This document shows, piece after piece, positions 21,297 through 33,383 of a stretch of DNA of 64,000 nt; the first letter of the stretch is position 1, and the number at the start of each line of letters is the position of its first letter. Position numbers and translations under genes: made by a program. The stretch covers positions 1,138,213 to 1,202,212 of the forward strand of contig CAXIPT010000013.1 in assembly GCA_964030475.1 (NCBI GenBank), given 5' to 3'. The notes beneath the pieces were generated by a model that saw nothing but the letters and a program-made list of their open reading frames with translations, was not told where the DNA came from and did no database searches. The stretch comes from Tethya wilhelma (Eukaryota > Porifera > Demospongiae > Tethyida > Tethyidae).

Positions 21297-23363
21297 ATGC
21301 CAAAAGGAAAAAGCAAGCCTGGTAGCCAGGCCAAACAATCCTCAGGATCTAAGGTCGCTACACGATGCTCAGCTCGGCCATCGACTTCGCGGGCCACAAG
21401 GGCATCCGATTCGCTGTCCAACGCCGAGCAGCAGTCCAGCACCGAGCAGCAGCAGTTGGAAGCAGTCTCCACCGCCGAGCAGCAGCAACAAAGCGGAGAT
21501 AGCAATGTGCTTTTGCTGGCACAACTTCTCCAAGTGATTCGTCAGCAAGTTCGAGAGGAGATGTTAACAATTCCCCAGGACGACGTCACCGCCTGTGGTA
21601 GCGGACAACTGCCACAGTCTGCCACATCATTGTCTCAAGCACAAGGTATCAAAAAATAATAATAATAGTGCGTATAAGTTGTCTAGATATATATATATAT
21701 ATAAAAAAAAATAAAAAAAAGAAAAAAAACAGGACTAGCTACATACTATAGGCTATGTAAGGGAGGTACCCTTATACGATATATTAGTAAAAAGGCTCCT
21801 CCTCATGGGCACATGGTCCAAGATTAAGACGTAAATATTAATGAGACTACATGAAGCTAACATCTGTATTTGCTAGTAGAGTACTACGGAATGCATATAC
21901 TAGTTTGTTGTGCAAGCTTGAAAAATATAGTGCAAGCTCAGTGTTTAAGCACGTCACAGGTATAGAGTCGCCTTAGTGCAACAAATGCGGGCAAGCAGTG
22001 ACTAAGTCTACTACACGAAGAAATTCACCCCTTCCCAAAAAAAAAAAGCAACTGCAACAGAAAAAAAAAACAAGAAACACGGCAAACACGTGCATCAGTT
22101 ACATGGCAGCATAATAGATAGCAAACATAATGGAATGGGGGCGTTACCGCCATCACGCCAGTTAGAATCAGTGGCTCTCATCAGTGGACTACCCTCCAGC
22201 CGGGCCCAAATCACAGCTAGCCAACAGAGAGTGACTATAGCAACAACGTATACCACAATGAGCAATGTGATCATGTCACTGGAAGTACACATGCCAAATC
22301 CGATACTGATAACAATCAACAACGATGTGGGGACGTCAACTACCTCAACTGCCGGACTAATTCTCTCCCCAGCATCAACCCCCTTCCCACGAAAACTGGT
22401 GGAAAAAGTGAGGTCCGGTCAGTTTGTGGATATGAAAGAGTTGCTAGTGGACAACATCTCCCTGATACAGCAACTGGAAGCAGTCCAAGGCCAAGTGCAC
22501 GTACACCCACTCGGAATATTACGACCACAGTTAAGAGAAATCAAGTCGCTGGCAACATGGTGCTACTGCTTTTTGGGATACTTAGCGATCGTCACAACAG
22601 ACTCAAAGACCAGAGATCAGCTGGCGTATTCTCGACTGATCATAAGAGAGTCACAGCGTTACGCAGGCAATGGGTGACTATGACAAGGCCTTTAGACAAC
22701 AAGCAGCCATTGACCCAGCCATGTGATGGAACAGGCTGCTCGCCGACCTTCAGGCGTCGACAATGGGCGGACGACAGGGCCTGCTCTTTTGTACACTGTG
22801 CAGGGAGGTCGATCATAACCCCACACAGTGTGCACTAGCCTTTCTCCAACCGCCAATAACAGCAACCCCATTCACTCCGAGAACAACAATATGTAAGTCG
22901 TGGAACAGAGGAACATGCACCTACCCAGGTTCGTGCTCATACAGGCACATACCGTATAGCGGGAAATTTTCGTGGGGGAAAATTTTTGCGTTTTCGTCTT
23001 GAGTAGAAATTCGCGGGGAAAATTTTCGTGGATTGCGTCTCAACTATACGTGACGACCACATACCTTACAAATTTCGTGGGGGAAAATTTTCGCGGAAAG
23101 CTGCCAAACCGCGAAATTCGCAAAAATTTTCCCCCACGAAAATTTCCCGCTATACGGTATCTAGCATCTGCTATCAACGTTACAAAGCAAAGGACTGCCC
23201 CAATGCAACAAGAATGGCACCACCACACGTGGGGGTGCCCCCCCTGATGGCACCTGGCCCACAGGCAATCTACAGAACCCCGCTGACAGAGCAGGTGGAC
23301 GGTCAAGTTACTTACAAACTCATGATAGATAATAAAAGGCAATCGAACAACTTATTTAGCTAG
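21297..23363 (+). pseudogene. DIRS-type retroelement gag-like gene, broken
   Basis: ATG at 21297 opens a Ser/Gln-rich segment (MPKGKSKPGSQAKQ, QLLQVIRQQVREEM), ending at an ACAAG|GTATC donor (about 21645). A second segment from about 22090 has FVDMKELLVDNISLIQQLEA, LREIKSLATW and SKTRDQLAYSRLIIRESQR. A zinc-binding tail follows: FCTLCREVDHNPTQCALAF, then a CCCH finger ICKSWNRGTCTYPGSCSYRH. A 206-bp MITE splits the CCCH region from the next Cys motif (ICYQRYKAKDCPN). I associate this architecture with ORF1 of DIRS-like retrotransposons in sponges and cnidarians, from memory. Frame breaks near 22,670 and 22,730 show it is dead. Confidence 0.65.
22952..23157. mobile_element. CCGTATAGC MITE, copy 1
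   Basis: A 206-bp near-perfect foldback with ends CCGTATAGCGGGAAATTTTC and its inverse, flanked by TA. Inserted in the gag zinc-finger region. The internal linker between AATTTT motifs is TCGTGGGGG-like throughout. Confidence 0.9.
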
Positions 23364-23504
23364 ACAAAAACACAAAAAAATTTTTAAAAAATGCTCAGCT
23401 ATAGATATGCAATTACATAGGCTAGCTTAACAGGAGTAGAGTACAAGCACTAATGAGGGGTATTAGTGATCAGTGATAATAATTGGTGCACATTGTTGAT
23501 GATC

Positions 23505-23670
23505 CATCTTCTTCTTATTCTTCTTCTTCTATCTTGGCTCAACTTTTCTCAGAGACTATTCACTTTTAGAAGCTGATTCTTGAATGAACAAACTTGGTTT
23601 CTTTGGGGACAGTCGCTTTTTCCATCGGTTTTTTGTATCTCTCATTTAGTCGCTAGATACAAGGCGAAAA
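23505..23670 (-). repeat. Family A fragment
   Basis: A minus-orientation fragment containing the TTCTTCTTCTATCTTGGCTC and GCTGATTCTTGAAYGAAC blocks seen in the other family A copies. It is truncated on both sides. Confidence 0.75.
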
Positions 23671-23694
23671 GCATCTGAGGGATGAGTTCGGAAA

Positions 23695-24170
23695 TTCATG
23701 AAGAGGAATGACCTGGTGTTAAGATGTAGAACCCACATTAGCCAAGCTCTTCCCAAAGACCTGAAAGAGAAAATTCAGGCCTTTTGTGGAAAAGTAGATT
23801 ACATTTTTGACAATAGCAATTTCCCCCTCGATTTCATTTGTAATATGGACGAGACAACTGTTTTTCATGCATGATCTATTACCTACCAAAGTCATTGATA
23901 AAAAGGTATAAATGTTAGAATCACTGCGTCTGAGTAGAATAGGATAACAGGAACATTGTGTTGCACAACCTCTGGCAAGATGCTCCCCCCTTTTGTGATT
24001 TTTAAAGGCAAGACTAAAAGAGGCTTGAAGAAGGTAACTGCCAAAAGGCCTTGTTTGTACCACCCAACAAAAAGCATGGATGGATGCATGAGCAACGAAT
24101 GGTGGAGTGGATCAAAACTGATACTAAATTCAAGATGGTTGTTTCAGCTTTCTACAAAAATACGGCAATG
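23695..24170 (+). pseudogene. pogo/Tigger (DDE_1) transposase, N-terminal half
   Basis: Translated fragments match the CENP-B/pogo DDE_1 catalytic domain: FPLDFICNMDETTVFHA with the first catalytic Asp (about 23845), then SGKMLPPFVIFKGKTKRGLK. Several stops lie between about 23870 and 23940, with a frameshift. No second Asp or C-terminal part follows in frame. Confidence 0.8.
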
Positions 24171-24529
24171 ACAAATTAGTGACTATATTTTTCATTATAA
24201 AGCTATGTATGTCAAGGCTGATCATAACTGATACACCATGGCACCATCCCCTACCTATAGATTACCGTGAGTGGAGCCGAGTGCAAATCAAAGGATGGAG
24301 AGTCTTTTTTAAACTTGATCAACTGACAAGCTTGTGATGTCTTCATGGCTCATGAGTATCCATTTTCTTAAAAGTTGACGAGTTTCTAGGATAGTCGGAA
24401 TAATACCGTTCTCACTTCAGTCACTTCTTACAATTTTTTCTTTTCAAGGATTGACGACCACATTAATGACTCAAATCAATTTTTTCAGAGTTGGTAGACT
24501 GTTATGGTGATGATGAATTAACTGTGTAC

Positions 24530-24655
24530 AAGTAAAAAAACATTGGAAATGTATTGAGACATAGGAATGGCCAAATTGTAAAAAGGATAAAGCAAACAAG
24601 ATGGAATGGCTGTTTGAATGTGTGCAGAATTCTTCCTGTTTGGGCTACATCTAGT
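24530..24655. repeat. Half of palindromic module C
   Basis: Matches one arm (ACATTGGAAATGTAWTGAGA ... CAGAATTCTTCCTGT) of the module C foldback at 17025-17284. The other arm is missing. Confidence 0.8.
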
Positions 24656-24659
24656 ACCG

Positions 24660-24840
24660 TGACTCTCCTTCCATGTCGAGTCCCTCATGTTGCCCATAGA
24701 TAATTTTTGACTTACTCAAACAGCCATGATGGTGAAATTTTTTGTACAGTTGTTGGAAACAAGAGGCAATCCCTTTACCACAGGGTGGTCTTGAGATCCC
24801 ATGTAAGATTAAATTTGTTGGCAAAAAGAAACACATAAAG
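24660..24840 (-). pseudogene. pogo/Tigger DDE_1 fragment
   Basis: The minus strand reads FFLPTNLILHGISRPPCGKG then IASCFQQLYKKFHHH. This corresponds to the FLP-N-T and G-I-I-A-S-F-K-x2-Y region of DDE_1 transposases. It has the opposite orientation to the 23695 fragment, so it belongs to a different or rearranged copy. Confidence 0.6.
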
Positions 24841-24914
24841 AAGTTAATTTCAGGATGAACTTGGACTCTTTTCTGACAATGAACATTAAATTTTTACAAT
24901 CTCAGGGCCATTAA

Positions 24915-25557
24915 GGCCTGGGTCAGTATATGGCAACTAATTAAGGCCATTTTTTATGTAGAATTGGAATAACTTTCTAATACATGTCGTCACCATAAAA
25001 ATGGAAAGGTATTAACTTTTTGAAAAATTAATTAGTCATGTGACCTAATTAATATTCATAATATTAATGATTTAATTAAACGGAATAGAAGGAATGTTAC
25101 CATGGCAACCAAAATTTATCAGTTATTTACGACACCAAAATATTGATTTTTACCAAAGGATTTTTTATACTTTGTTGCCATTGAGTTATTAAACACTTTC
25201 CATTAAAAGCACGCTACAATTATGCGCTAATTTTGACAAAAATGGCCATAAGTCTCCATAGAAACAATGTATTAAAAAAAGCTCGGCTCAAAATTAAGTT
25301 TATATTGTTCCGACTCTGTCATTATAATTTGGTTGCCATGGCAACACTCTTCCTATTCCGTTTAATTAACTATTAGTAAAATAGTGTAAATTTAAATGGC
25401 AATTATATCTATGAATATTCATTTTGTAGTTTCATAAATGTTAAATATGGATTATATTTTTCACTTATGTTAAACATTTACGCTGAAGTAATGTATTGTT
25501 AAAAAATTGTTACCCAAACATCATAAGATTTTAATTAGTTTGACTGGTTGACCCAGC
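24915..25557. mobile_element. Family E element, copy 2 (inverted)
   Basis: TTAA then GGCCTGGGTCA at 24911-24925. The interior is the reverse complement of copy 1. The right end (TGACCCAGCG) is mutated and lacks the TTAA. X-boxes are conserved at 25096-25109 (GTTACCATGGCAAC) and 25332-25345 (GTTGCCATGGCAAC). Confidence 0.8.
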
Positions 25558-25721
25558 GTTTGGATTATTTTGAACCATTGATTATTCTTCCTGACATTAC
25601 AAATGCATGCTGATCATGTTATGAAAATTACAGCTTGATTAGAATGAAAGCATGGACACAAAATATTATTTAACAATGACTACCATTAACTGGGCACATG
25701 CATGCACTGAGTGAGTCACAT

Positions 25722-26450
25722 CAGTTAACATCAACACTTGAACACTTATCATCCTGTTCTATATCAGAGTAGTCAATGTCTGAATATTCAGTGTCTGACT
25801 CGGCCTCTGATTCACTTCCTTCAACAAAAGGATCCTCTTCAGTATCTGAGGGCTCACAGTTGGAACCTGACTCAACAAAAGGATCCTCCACTGGCTTGCT
25901 ATAATTGCCTAAGGCTGTACAGCTTCAATATCAGAATCTGGAGCTGATTCAAAGAGCAAAAGGGTCATTAGTTGGTTCAATAAATCCCATGTGTTCTGAA
26001 CCGAAAACATCTGTCATTACATTCTTGATCTCTTGGTACAGCACATCACTCCTTGTACAGTCTTATTTTTCAACAATTCCTGTTACTTGAAATGAGTTCT
26101 TAATCGTAGTTGGATGCTTTTCAACAAGATATCAGCTGCAGCTTTGATCCACTCCATTAGGAGGCTGGAGTTATCTTTGCCACACCAGACTCAGCTTCCT
26201 TGACCATACGATAACACCACTGTTGCGCATGCCTAATGTATGATTTAAATGGCTTGTTAACACTGACATCCAAATTAAAGTTGTAGGACAGATGTACAAT
26301 CACCTGGAATTACTAGTAGCTTGGTACACAACTTGGCAAATTCATCTCTGACTGCATCAGTAAGATGACACAAAAAAGTGTCAAGACAAAGGAGAGATCA
26401 ACTTTTGCCATGGCTGGCTACATACACTTTGAGCAAGTACATCGATCGAG
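25722..26450 (-). pseudogene. pogo/Tigger transposase C-terminal part
   Basis: The minus strand shows the DDE_1 C-terminal signature VIPGDCTSVLQL followed, after frame changes, by DVSVNKPFKSYI and WCYRMVKEAESGVAKI. An acidic tail has EDPFVESGS and SESEAESDTEYSDIDYSD. Many indels and stops are present. The acidic C-terminus is common in Tigger-like proteins. Confidence 0.75.
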
Positions 26451-26888
26451 CACCAGTTCTTGGACTTGGAAGTTTGGGGGGATGACCAAGTTGCATCCAG
26501 CACAGCATCTGCTCACCACTTGTCTCTATTTCACTTGATCAGCAGCCAGAGGCCAGTACTTGGTAAGACCTAGATGTGAAGGCGTACTACTCTGATGAGC
26601 AGGGCTGTACCAGGAATCCTCGTGGTTCCAGAAAGTGATCCGATCTCCATCTACAGCCAGCAAGTGTCTGCAATGTGGCAACCATCCAAGTCCTCATCAG
26701 CCTTGCAGAGCGCATCAATCGGCTAAGCAACCCGACTCGTGGACTCAGAGCCATCAAGGTCCAAGCCAGCCTTGTTGATTTCCAGATGTGAAGTTTCCTG
26801 GTTCCAAGCCGTGCTTGCATTTTATGCCTCAACCTGGTGGTGTTGCAGTGCCAAACGATCCTGCAGTGTAGGCACTGGAAGACAGGCA

Positions 26889-27164
26889 AGGGGTGGTCAC
26901 GACCATCCCCGCTGTACTAACACCCGCAACCGGGATCAAAATTTGATCCGTCCAATTTTTAGGCCTTGACCGTTGATTTCACCACTTTGGAAGGCCTTGA
27001 TTATGATAAATTTGAACTTTGACCCACTAAAACATGCTATTTGCAGCCAATGACCTTTGATCTTTGATCGAAAGCGAGCAGTAGAGCTTTCTTAACTCTT
27101 GATGGGGCCCGGATATTTGTTGCTTTGACCCCTTGAGCGCATCTTGATCCCGGTCGCGGGTGTT
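26889..27164. mobile_element. hAT-type MITE F, truncated at the N
   Basis: Left TIR AGGGGTGGTCACGACCATCC and most of the body. The right TIR is lost at N27165. The complete copy is at 28369-28674. Confidence 0.8.
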
Positions 27165-27165
27165 N

Positions 27166-28644
27166 TTAACTGGGCACATGCATGCACTGAGTGAGTCACA
27201 TCAGTTAACATCAACACTTGAACACTTATCATCCTGTTCTATATCAGAGTAGTCAATGTCTGAATATTCAGTGTCTGACTCGGCCTCTGATTCACTTCCT
27301 TCAACAAAAGGATCCTCTTCAGTATCTGAGGGCTCACAGTTGGAACCTGACTCAACAAAAGGATCCTCCACTGGCTTGCTATAATTGCCTAAGGCTGTAC
27401 AGCTTCAATATCAGAATCTGGAGCTGATTCAAAGAGCAAAAGGGTCATTAGTTGGTTCAATAAATCCCATGTGTTCTGAACCGAAAACATCTGTCATTAC
27501 ATTCTTGATCTCTTGGTACAGCACATCACTCCTTGTACAGTCTTATTTTTCAACAATTCCTGTTACTTGAAATGAGTTCTTAATCGTAGTTGGATGCTTT
27601 TCAACAAGATATCAGCTGCAGCTTTGATCCACTCCATTAGGAGGCTGGAGTTATCTTTGCCACACCAGACTCAGCTTCCTTGACCATACGATAACACCAC
27701 TGTTGCGCATGCCTAATGTATGATTTAAATGGCTTGTTAACACTGACATCCAAATTAAAGTTGTAGGACAGATGTACAATCACCTGGAATTACTAGTAGC
27801 TTGGTACACAACTTGGCAAATTCATCTCTGACTGCATCAGTAAGATGACACAAAAAAGTGTCAAGACAAAGGAGAGATCAACTTTTGCCATGGCTGGCTA
27901 CATACACTTTGAGCAAGTACATCGATCGAGCACCAGTTCTTGGACTTGGAAGTTTGGGGGGATGACCAAGTTGCATCCAGCACAGCATCTGCTCACCACT
28001 TGTCTCTATTTCACTTGATCAGCAGCCAGAGGCCAGTACTTGGTAAGACCTAGATGTGAAGGCGTACTACTCTGATGAGCAGGGCTGTACCAGGAATCCT
28101 CGTGGTTCCAGAAAGTGATCCGATCTCCATCTACAGCCAGCAAGTGTCTGCAATGTGGCAACCATCCAAGTCCTCATCAGCCTTGCAGAGCGCATCAATC
28201 GGCTAAGCAACCCGACTCGTGGACTCAGAGCCATCAAGGTCCAAGCCAGCCTTGTTGATTTCCAGATGTGAAGTTTCCTGGTTCCAAGCCGTGCTTGCAT
28301 TTTATGCCTCAACCTGGTGGTGTTGCAGTGCCAAACGATCCTGCAGTGTAGGCACTGGAAGACAGGCAAGGGGTGGTCACGACCATCCCCGCTGTACTAA
28401 CACCCGCAACCGGGATCAAAATTTGATCCGTCCAATTTTTAGGCCTTGACCGTTGATTTCACCACTTTGGAAGGCCTTGATTATGATAAATTTGAACTTT
28501 GACCCACTAAAACATGCTATTTGCAGCCAATGACCTTTGATCTTTGATCGAAAGCGAGCAGTAGAGCTTTCTTAACTCTTGATGGGGCCCGGATATTTGT
28601 TGCTTTGACCCCTTGAGCGCATCTTGATCCCGGTCGCGGGTGTT
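27166..28644. repeat. 1,479-bp direct repeat, second copy
   Basis: Repeats 25686-27164 at a 1,480-bp offset. It includes the same pogo relic (27202-27930, minus) and most of MITE F. Confidence 0.9.
27202..27930 (-). pseudogene. pogo/Tigger transposase C-terminal part (repeat copy)
   Basis: Same sequence and same lesions as 25722-26450, carried by the direct repeat. Confidence 0.75.
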
Positions 28645-28674
28645 AGTATAGCAGGTATGGTCGTGACCACCCCT
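28369..28674. mobile_element. hAT-type MITE F, complete
   Basis: 306 bp with TIRs of about 50 bp (AGGGGTGGTCACGACC... and ...GGTCGTGACCACCCCT). GACAGGCA on the left and GACAGGGA on the right (one extra G) approximate an 8-bp target duplication. Confidence 0.8.
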
Positions 28675-29655
28675 GGACAGGGATTGACTGTCCACCCAGT
28701 TCACTAAGTCAGCTGCAGATCTCGAAGACACAAGACTCAGAAGATCTCGAGAGTCACAAGATCTAAATGTTTTTCTGTTTGTCCAAACTTTGATTTTTCT
28801 TTTCTTTTAACCCCAGCTTTGCTGAGGGGCATTTGGTTGGCGACAACCTCAGTTATCTTTATATTGTACATGCCCTACTTGTGTTTCCTTTTCTAATCTC
28901 CGAATGTCTGCTATTGTAAGCCCCACCCACTCATCTTGCCACGCCCATGCCTGACGATGAGCTCTCAACATGACTCTTCTGAGGGAGTAGTCATGAATGA
29001 ACCTCTCTATCTTGGACTGGAGGCCCCAGTTGCGGAACTCAACCTAATGAATATGTAGATCAAAGAGCTCATAAAACGAGCACATGATTATAGTAATTTG
29101 AGAGAAACCTTGTAACAAAAGATTTTTTTTAATTTCTGTTTTGTAGAGAGGTTGTCCTCTTCTCAGGGGCTTAATATAATAGTTTGTTTGGATAATTATA
29201 AGAAAATACTTAGAATCATTGAATGAAGTTTATTAAAAGGTTTTTTATTAGTAAAGTAAGAGTTATAATTGGTGGCACTTTTATTGTAAGTTTGTAGTGT
29301 CATTTCTAGTTCTCTTGAAATGAATATTTGGAACATAATATACTGTATGATAATGTTGTCTCAACCATAGTTAAGAAGTAATGTGCAATTGTTTGTTTCT
29401 TTGAATGCAGGTATACAGATGATTTATCATTATTTACCAATGAGATTTTCTGAAATATTGCTTTATTCCATACCCTGTACACAATGTCCAGTAATTCCTA
29501 CAGTTCTATTTGGACACAAACTGTTTTGTGTGTGGTGGTTGTTCTAGATAGGTAACATAAATATACCCCAAGGGAATCTTTGGGCTCGTTCTTCATGTAA
29601 CAAGGAATGAGAATATGCATTACATCATTGCATTTGTGCTAATGAATGGTATTAT
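28675..29655. other. Gene-free stretch
   Basis: AT-rich; no supported coding sequence or repeat structure. Confidence 0.4.
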
Positions 29656-29663
29656 GTTATTAG

Positions 29664-29790
29664 TATTATGGTAATGCCAATGCTGGTAACAGAGGTAATG
29701 TTGGTAACAGAGGTAATGCTGGTAACTATGGTAATCCTGGTAATAGAGGTAATACTGGTAACAGAGGCAATAAAGGCAACGATGGTGCAA
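29664..29790. repeat. TTACC minisatellite (GGTAATG strand), array 1
   Basis: Degenerate 18-bp units of the form GGTAATGCTGGTAACAGA. Flanked on the right by GATGGTGCAAAAGCCTCGGC. Confidence 0.9.
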
Positions 29791-30059
29791 AAGCCTCGGC
29801 GCACCCTGTCACTTGCAACTTGTGATGAAGCAGCATAAATCACAGACAATGAACCAGATGAGCGATTATCAGCAAACCTATGGGCTACCTGAATCATGTA
29901 ATATGACCATGCAGCTTAGCTAGCTTAACATGGGAAGTTCACATGTAAATACACTGACGCAACTAGCTTGTAAGCTCAGAATTTTAGCTTGCAATCAATT
30001 GAGTTACTTACCTGTGCAAGCAGCTAACTGAGCCAAACACGTCACATCCAGAGGCTGAG

Positions 30060-30315
30060 AGCCGCCTGAAGTCAAACTGTATTTCTAGATAACGCACACT
30101 ACATGTGGGGCATGATTGATGGGTGCGGTTTCAAAGGTAAGCGTTCAGAGAAGCACAAAAGCCTCGTATCTCAGAAACTACAGCGATTCTACACAACCAT
30201 TTTCAAGATAATTTCGATTCATGAACGTAAGTACCTTTGGTTTAGACCGTAGAGCTGCCATTCTTTACATTATCCCGTAACAGACAGACACACACACACA
30301 CGCACACACACACAC
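30060..30315 (+). repeat. Family B interspersed repeat, copy 1
   Basis: Shares with 31010-31245 and, inverted, 36860-37110: GGTGYGGTTTCRAAGSTAAG, CACAAAAGCCTC, TCTCAGAAACTACAGCG and a terminal CGTAACAGACAGACRCACAC. Followed by a (CA)n tract and then a minisatellite array. Confidence 0.85.
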
Positions 30316-30348
30316 CCTCTGCACGTGATACTCACATGCCGAGGTTTA

Positions 30349-30432
30349 ATGATGGTAATTGAGATAATGATGGTAACAGAAGTAATGATGGTAACAGAGG
30401 TAATGATGGTCACAGAGGTAATGAAGGCACCG
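30349..30432. repeat. TTACC minisatellite, array 2
   Basis: GGTAATGATGGTAACAGA-type units, followed by GATGGTGCATAAGCCTCGGC as in array 1. Confidence 0.9.
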
Positions 30433-31009
30433 ATGGTGCATAAGCCTCGGCGCACATCACCAGAATGTGTAACTCGACAAGTGCACAAGAGTACCATTAG
30501 CAATTAATTGCTCTTGTGTGCCCAAGTCTGGCCTGTGAGACTACCAATACATCCGGTGACTTGTCTGTCTACTCATAATGACATGATGTAGCAGTGGCAT
30601 ATGATAACCGGGCTTCTGGAAGCCATTCAAGTAGTGAACTTGCCTGATAAACGCTGCGAATGCTCATTTCACATTTATATTATAGTTTAACACTACAAGA
30701 CCAATGCTGATGATTTTATAGATCTATTATGATTCAGTTAGGACTCAAATCATGCTGCACTGAATATCTATGACTGAACTAGTAGTGAGACTACAGACTG
30801 ACTCAGTCACTGACACCCATGAACACCGTGATTGCCGGGACTCTTCCAGTGAATAAGCCACTATCATGTATAGTTTTACAAAGTGTTATGTTTTAATACC
30901 CTCACTAAATTTAACTTACAAGACTCTTGCGAGCAGTTGAGTTACCTGTTTCAGCACCTGAGCCAAGCACAAGCCAGAGCAGTGTCAAGCGGCACAACTC
31001 CACTGTATT

Positions 31010-31245
31010 TCTAGATAACGCACACTGCAGGGGGCGTAATCAATAGGTGTGGTTTCGAAGCTAAGCACTCAGACAGAGAAGCACAAAAGCCTCATGCAGA
31101 TCTCAGAATCTACAGCGTTTTGCAAGATGCTATATATAATATTTCAAGATAACTTCGATTAATGAACATAAGTACCTTCCATTCCTCATGTAGAGTTGCC
31201 ATTCTTCAGATTATCTCGTAACAGACAGACGCACACACAAAACGA
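31010..31245 (+). repeat. Family B interspersed repeat, copy 2
   Basis: Homologous to 30060-30315, including the CGTAACAGACAGACGCACAC tail, and again followed by a GGTAATG array. Confidence 0.85.
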
Positions 31246-31267
31246 CTACTACGACTACTGCTCGCTT

Positions 31268-31540
31268 AATGATGGTAATAGGTAATACTGGTAACAGAGG
31301 TAATGATGGTAATAGGTAATAGGTAAACAGAGATAATGCTGATAATGCTGGTAATGATGGTAACAGGTAATGATGGTAACAGAGGTAATGATGGTAATGA
31401 TGGTGACAGTAACAGAAGTAATGATGGTAATGCTAGTAATAGAGGTAATAGAAGTATTGCTGGTAACAGAAGTAGTGTTAATTGGTAATAGAGGTATATA
31501 TAATTCAGGGTATTTAATACTGATACTGTATAGAGGTAAC
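31268..31540. repeat. TTACC minisatellite, array 3
   Basis: About 15 degenerate units mixing GGTAATGATGGTAACAGA with shorter 9-bp half units. Confidence 0.9.
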
Positions 31541-31880
31541 ACTGGTAATACTGACAGATAACTTACAGAAAGCTAAGAGCCAGATTTTCTAATCCTTAAG
31601 CCCGACTCATAGAAACATTTTTTGAATGCTATTCTTAGCTAGTCTCAATGGAAGCTCCTCCTCTATCCTAACTCTAGTTATAGTTGATACTCATGGCCCA
31701 GAAGGTAGCCTCTACAGCTTCTTGTAAAAACAATCTTTTGAATCACCAATTTACTAATATAAATTATACATGGCTGCAGTTACTGTCATTGTCCTTTCCT
31801 ATTTAAGAAGATTACGCATATGTCTGGATAAGCAATGTCTATTAGGGCCCAGGGATCCCTCCTCTAACTTTGGCATGCAG

Positions 31881-32063
31881 TATCAATCCTACTGAATCAC
31901 TGGCACCAATGCTGAGTGTTTTGCAGAAGCAGCTAAAGCACAATTTTTACCCAGCTCTGCTACTGATGGGATCAGCTGTCCTGGTGTTGGAGTTTATTGA
32001 AAGATTGCGACCTCTGTCTACAGCCATTATCTCTGCAAATTTTTCACTAACTGAGCATGAGAG
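31881..32063 (+). CDS. Candidate host exon
   Basis: An open segment of about 61 codons between a GGCATGCAG acceptor and a GAG|GTTAGG donor, reading MLSVLQKQLKHNFYPALLLM then VLVLEFIERLRPLSTAI. Helical and hydrophobic; family not recognised. It may belong with the exons at 32713 and beyond, but the phase with the next exon does not match, so an exon may be missing or damaged. Confidence 0.35.
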
Positions 32064-32712
32064 GTTAGGTTGCATGTCACATTGATGCATCTTATGTGGT
32101 TGCTATGTGGCATAATATTGGACTGTGTGCATGACTGAGTATAGTAACCACATGCCACATTAATTCATCTTTCGTGGTGGTTCTAGACTGTGAGTTTACC
32201 AAATACAACTCCCTTGTCCAAGCTCTGCCTCTACCTGGTACCCATGCAGTAGTAGACTCATGATGCTTGAAAGGGAATGCATTTTTAAGTCCCTTAGTGA
32301 GATCGAGTGCATGAATGCAGCAAAAGAGTGATTTCATTGACAAGTGCTAGTTTGTATTCACAGTAGCAGGATACAGCCTGCACCATTAATATTCAGTACA
32401 TATTACCCATGACAGTAAACCAAAGAGGAAATTATACACAACAACAAGAACTGACAGCTCCAGAATTGTAACTTGACACCATACATTCTCAACACAATCA
32501 TAATAATAAGCTTGATAGTGGTAAACTCACAGTCTAGAACCACCACGAAAGATAAATTAAACCACATGCACAGTCACAATCAGTATACTGATCACTATTA
32601 AAAGTAAAGTCAGACTATTAGTGCCACAGTACTTGTGGAGTATATGCATGTACGCAGGACAGTTAAGTCATGCATTAATTTTTTGGTTTGTTTGTTTGTT
32701 TGTCAACACTAG

Positions 32713-33382
32713 ATATGCATCTCGATGCCTTCTCATTCCTTTTTTGCAACCCAAGCTCTTCATGACTATGTCAAATACATGCAGATTGTCCACCTTCAGA
32801 AGAGACTTGGGAACTATATTGGATTTTGCATCAGTTTGGGGAAACAGTTTTTCTCAACAAGCCTTTCTGAAGTGGACAATGATCTTCTACCAAACTTATT
32901 TGAGAAGGCTCCATCCAACCTAAACCTTAGATTGATTCCTTCATATGCCATGTTGCTGTGGTTTACATTACAGGTACATAATACTGTAGACAATATTACA
33001 ATTATGAATGCATGCTTCACGTCCACCTCATACAGATTCTCAAAAAAGCTGGTGAAGAGCTTGAGACTGCCCACAAGGAACCCATCTTCATGTTCGTTGT
33101 TGAACAAGTCTTCCCATTTGTGGCACGTAGTACTAAACCTCAGTCTGCTGACAGTATCACTTGTGCAGACCAACTGTCAAATCATGAGGTCCTTGATTCA
33201 TTTGCAAAGGAATTGGCTAAAAAAGGTTGATAACACTTTAAGGAAAAGGTACATACTACAATAACTATTATTATTCTTAAAGCTTTGATAATATATACAT
33301 CGTATATGGATAAATTAATATCACTTGTGCAACCTTCAACTTCATATCAGAAGAAAATTGCTATTGGGGTGAAACTTGAACG
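32713..33382 (+). CDS. Candidate host gene exons, first assembled copy (cut by N)
   Basis: Exon 32713-32973 (MPSHSFFATQALHDYVKYMQ..., ending WFTLQ at CAG|GTACAT) joins in phase to the exon from 33036 after CTCATACAG (ILKKAGEELETAHKEPIFMF, then VVEQVFPFVARS, ending LAKK). Further homologous sequence stops at N33383. I do not recognise the family. The same exons recur at 33650-34163. Confidence 0.45.
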
Positions 33383-33383
33383 N

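Larger units (their letters stand above)
25686..27164. repeat. 1,479-bp direct repeat, first copy
   Basis: Appears identical to 27166-28644 in every part I compared, with a single N between. Probably a failed contig overlap rather than a biological duplication. Confidence 0.9.

Noticed and set aside
29664..31540. CRISPR-like appearance of regularly repeated short motifs
   Set aside because: The units are contiguous degenerate minisatellites without unique spacers, in a eukaryotic genome.
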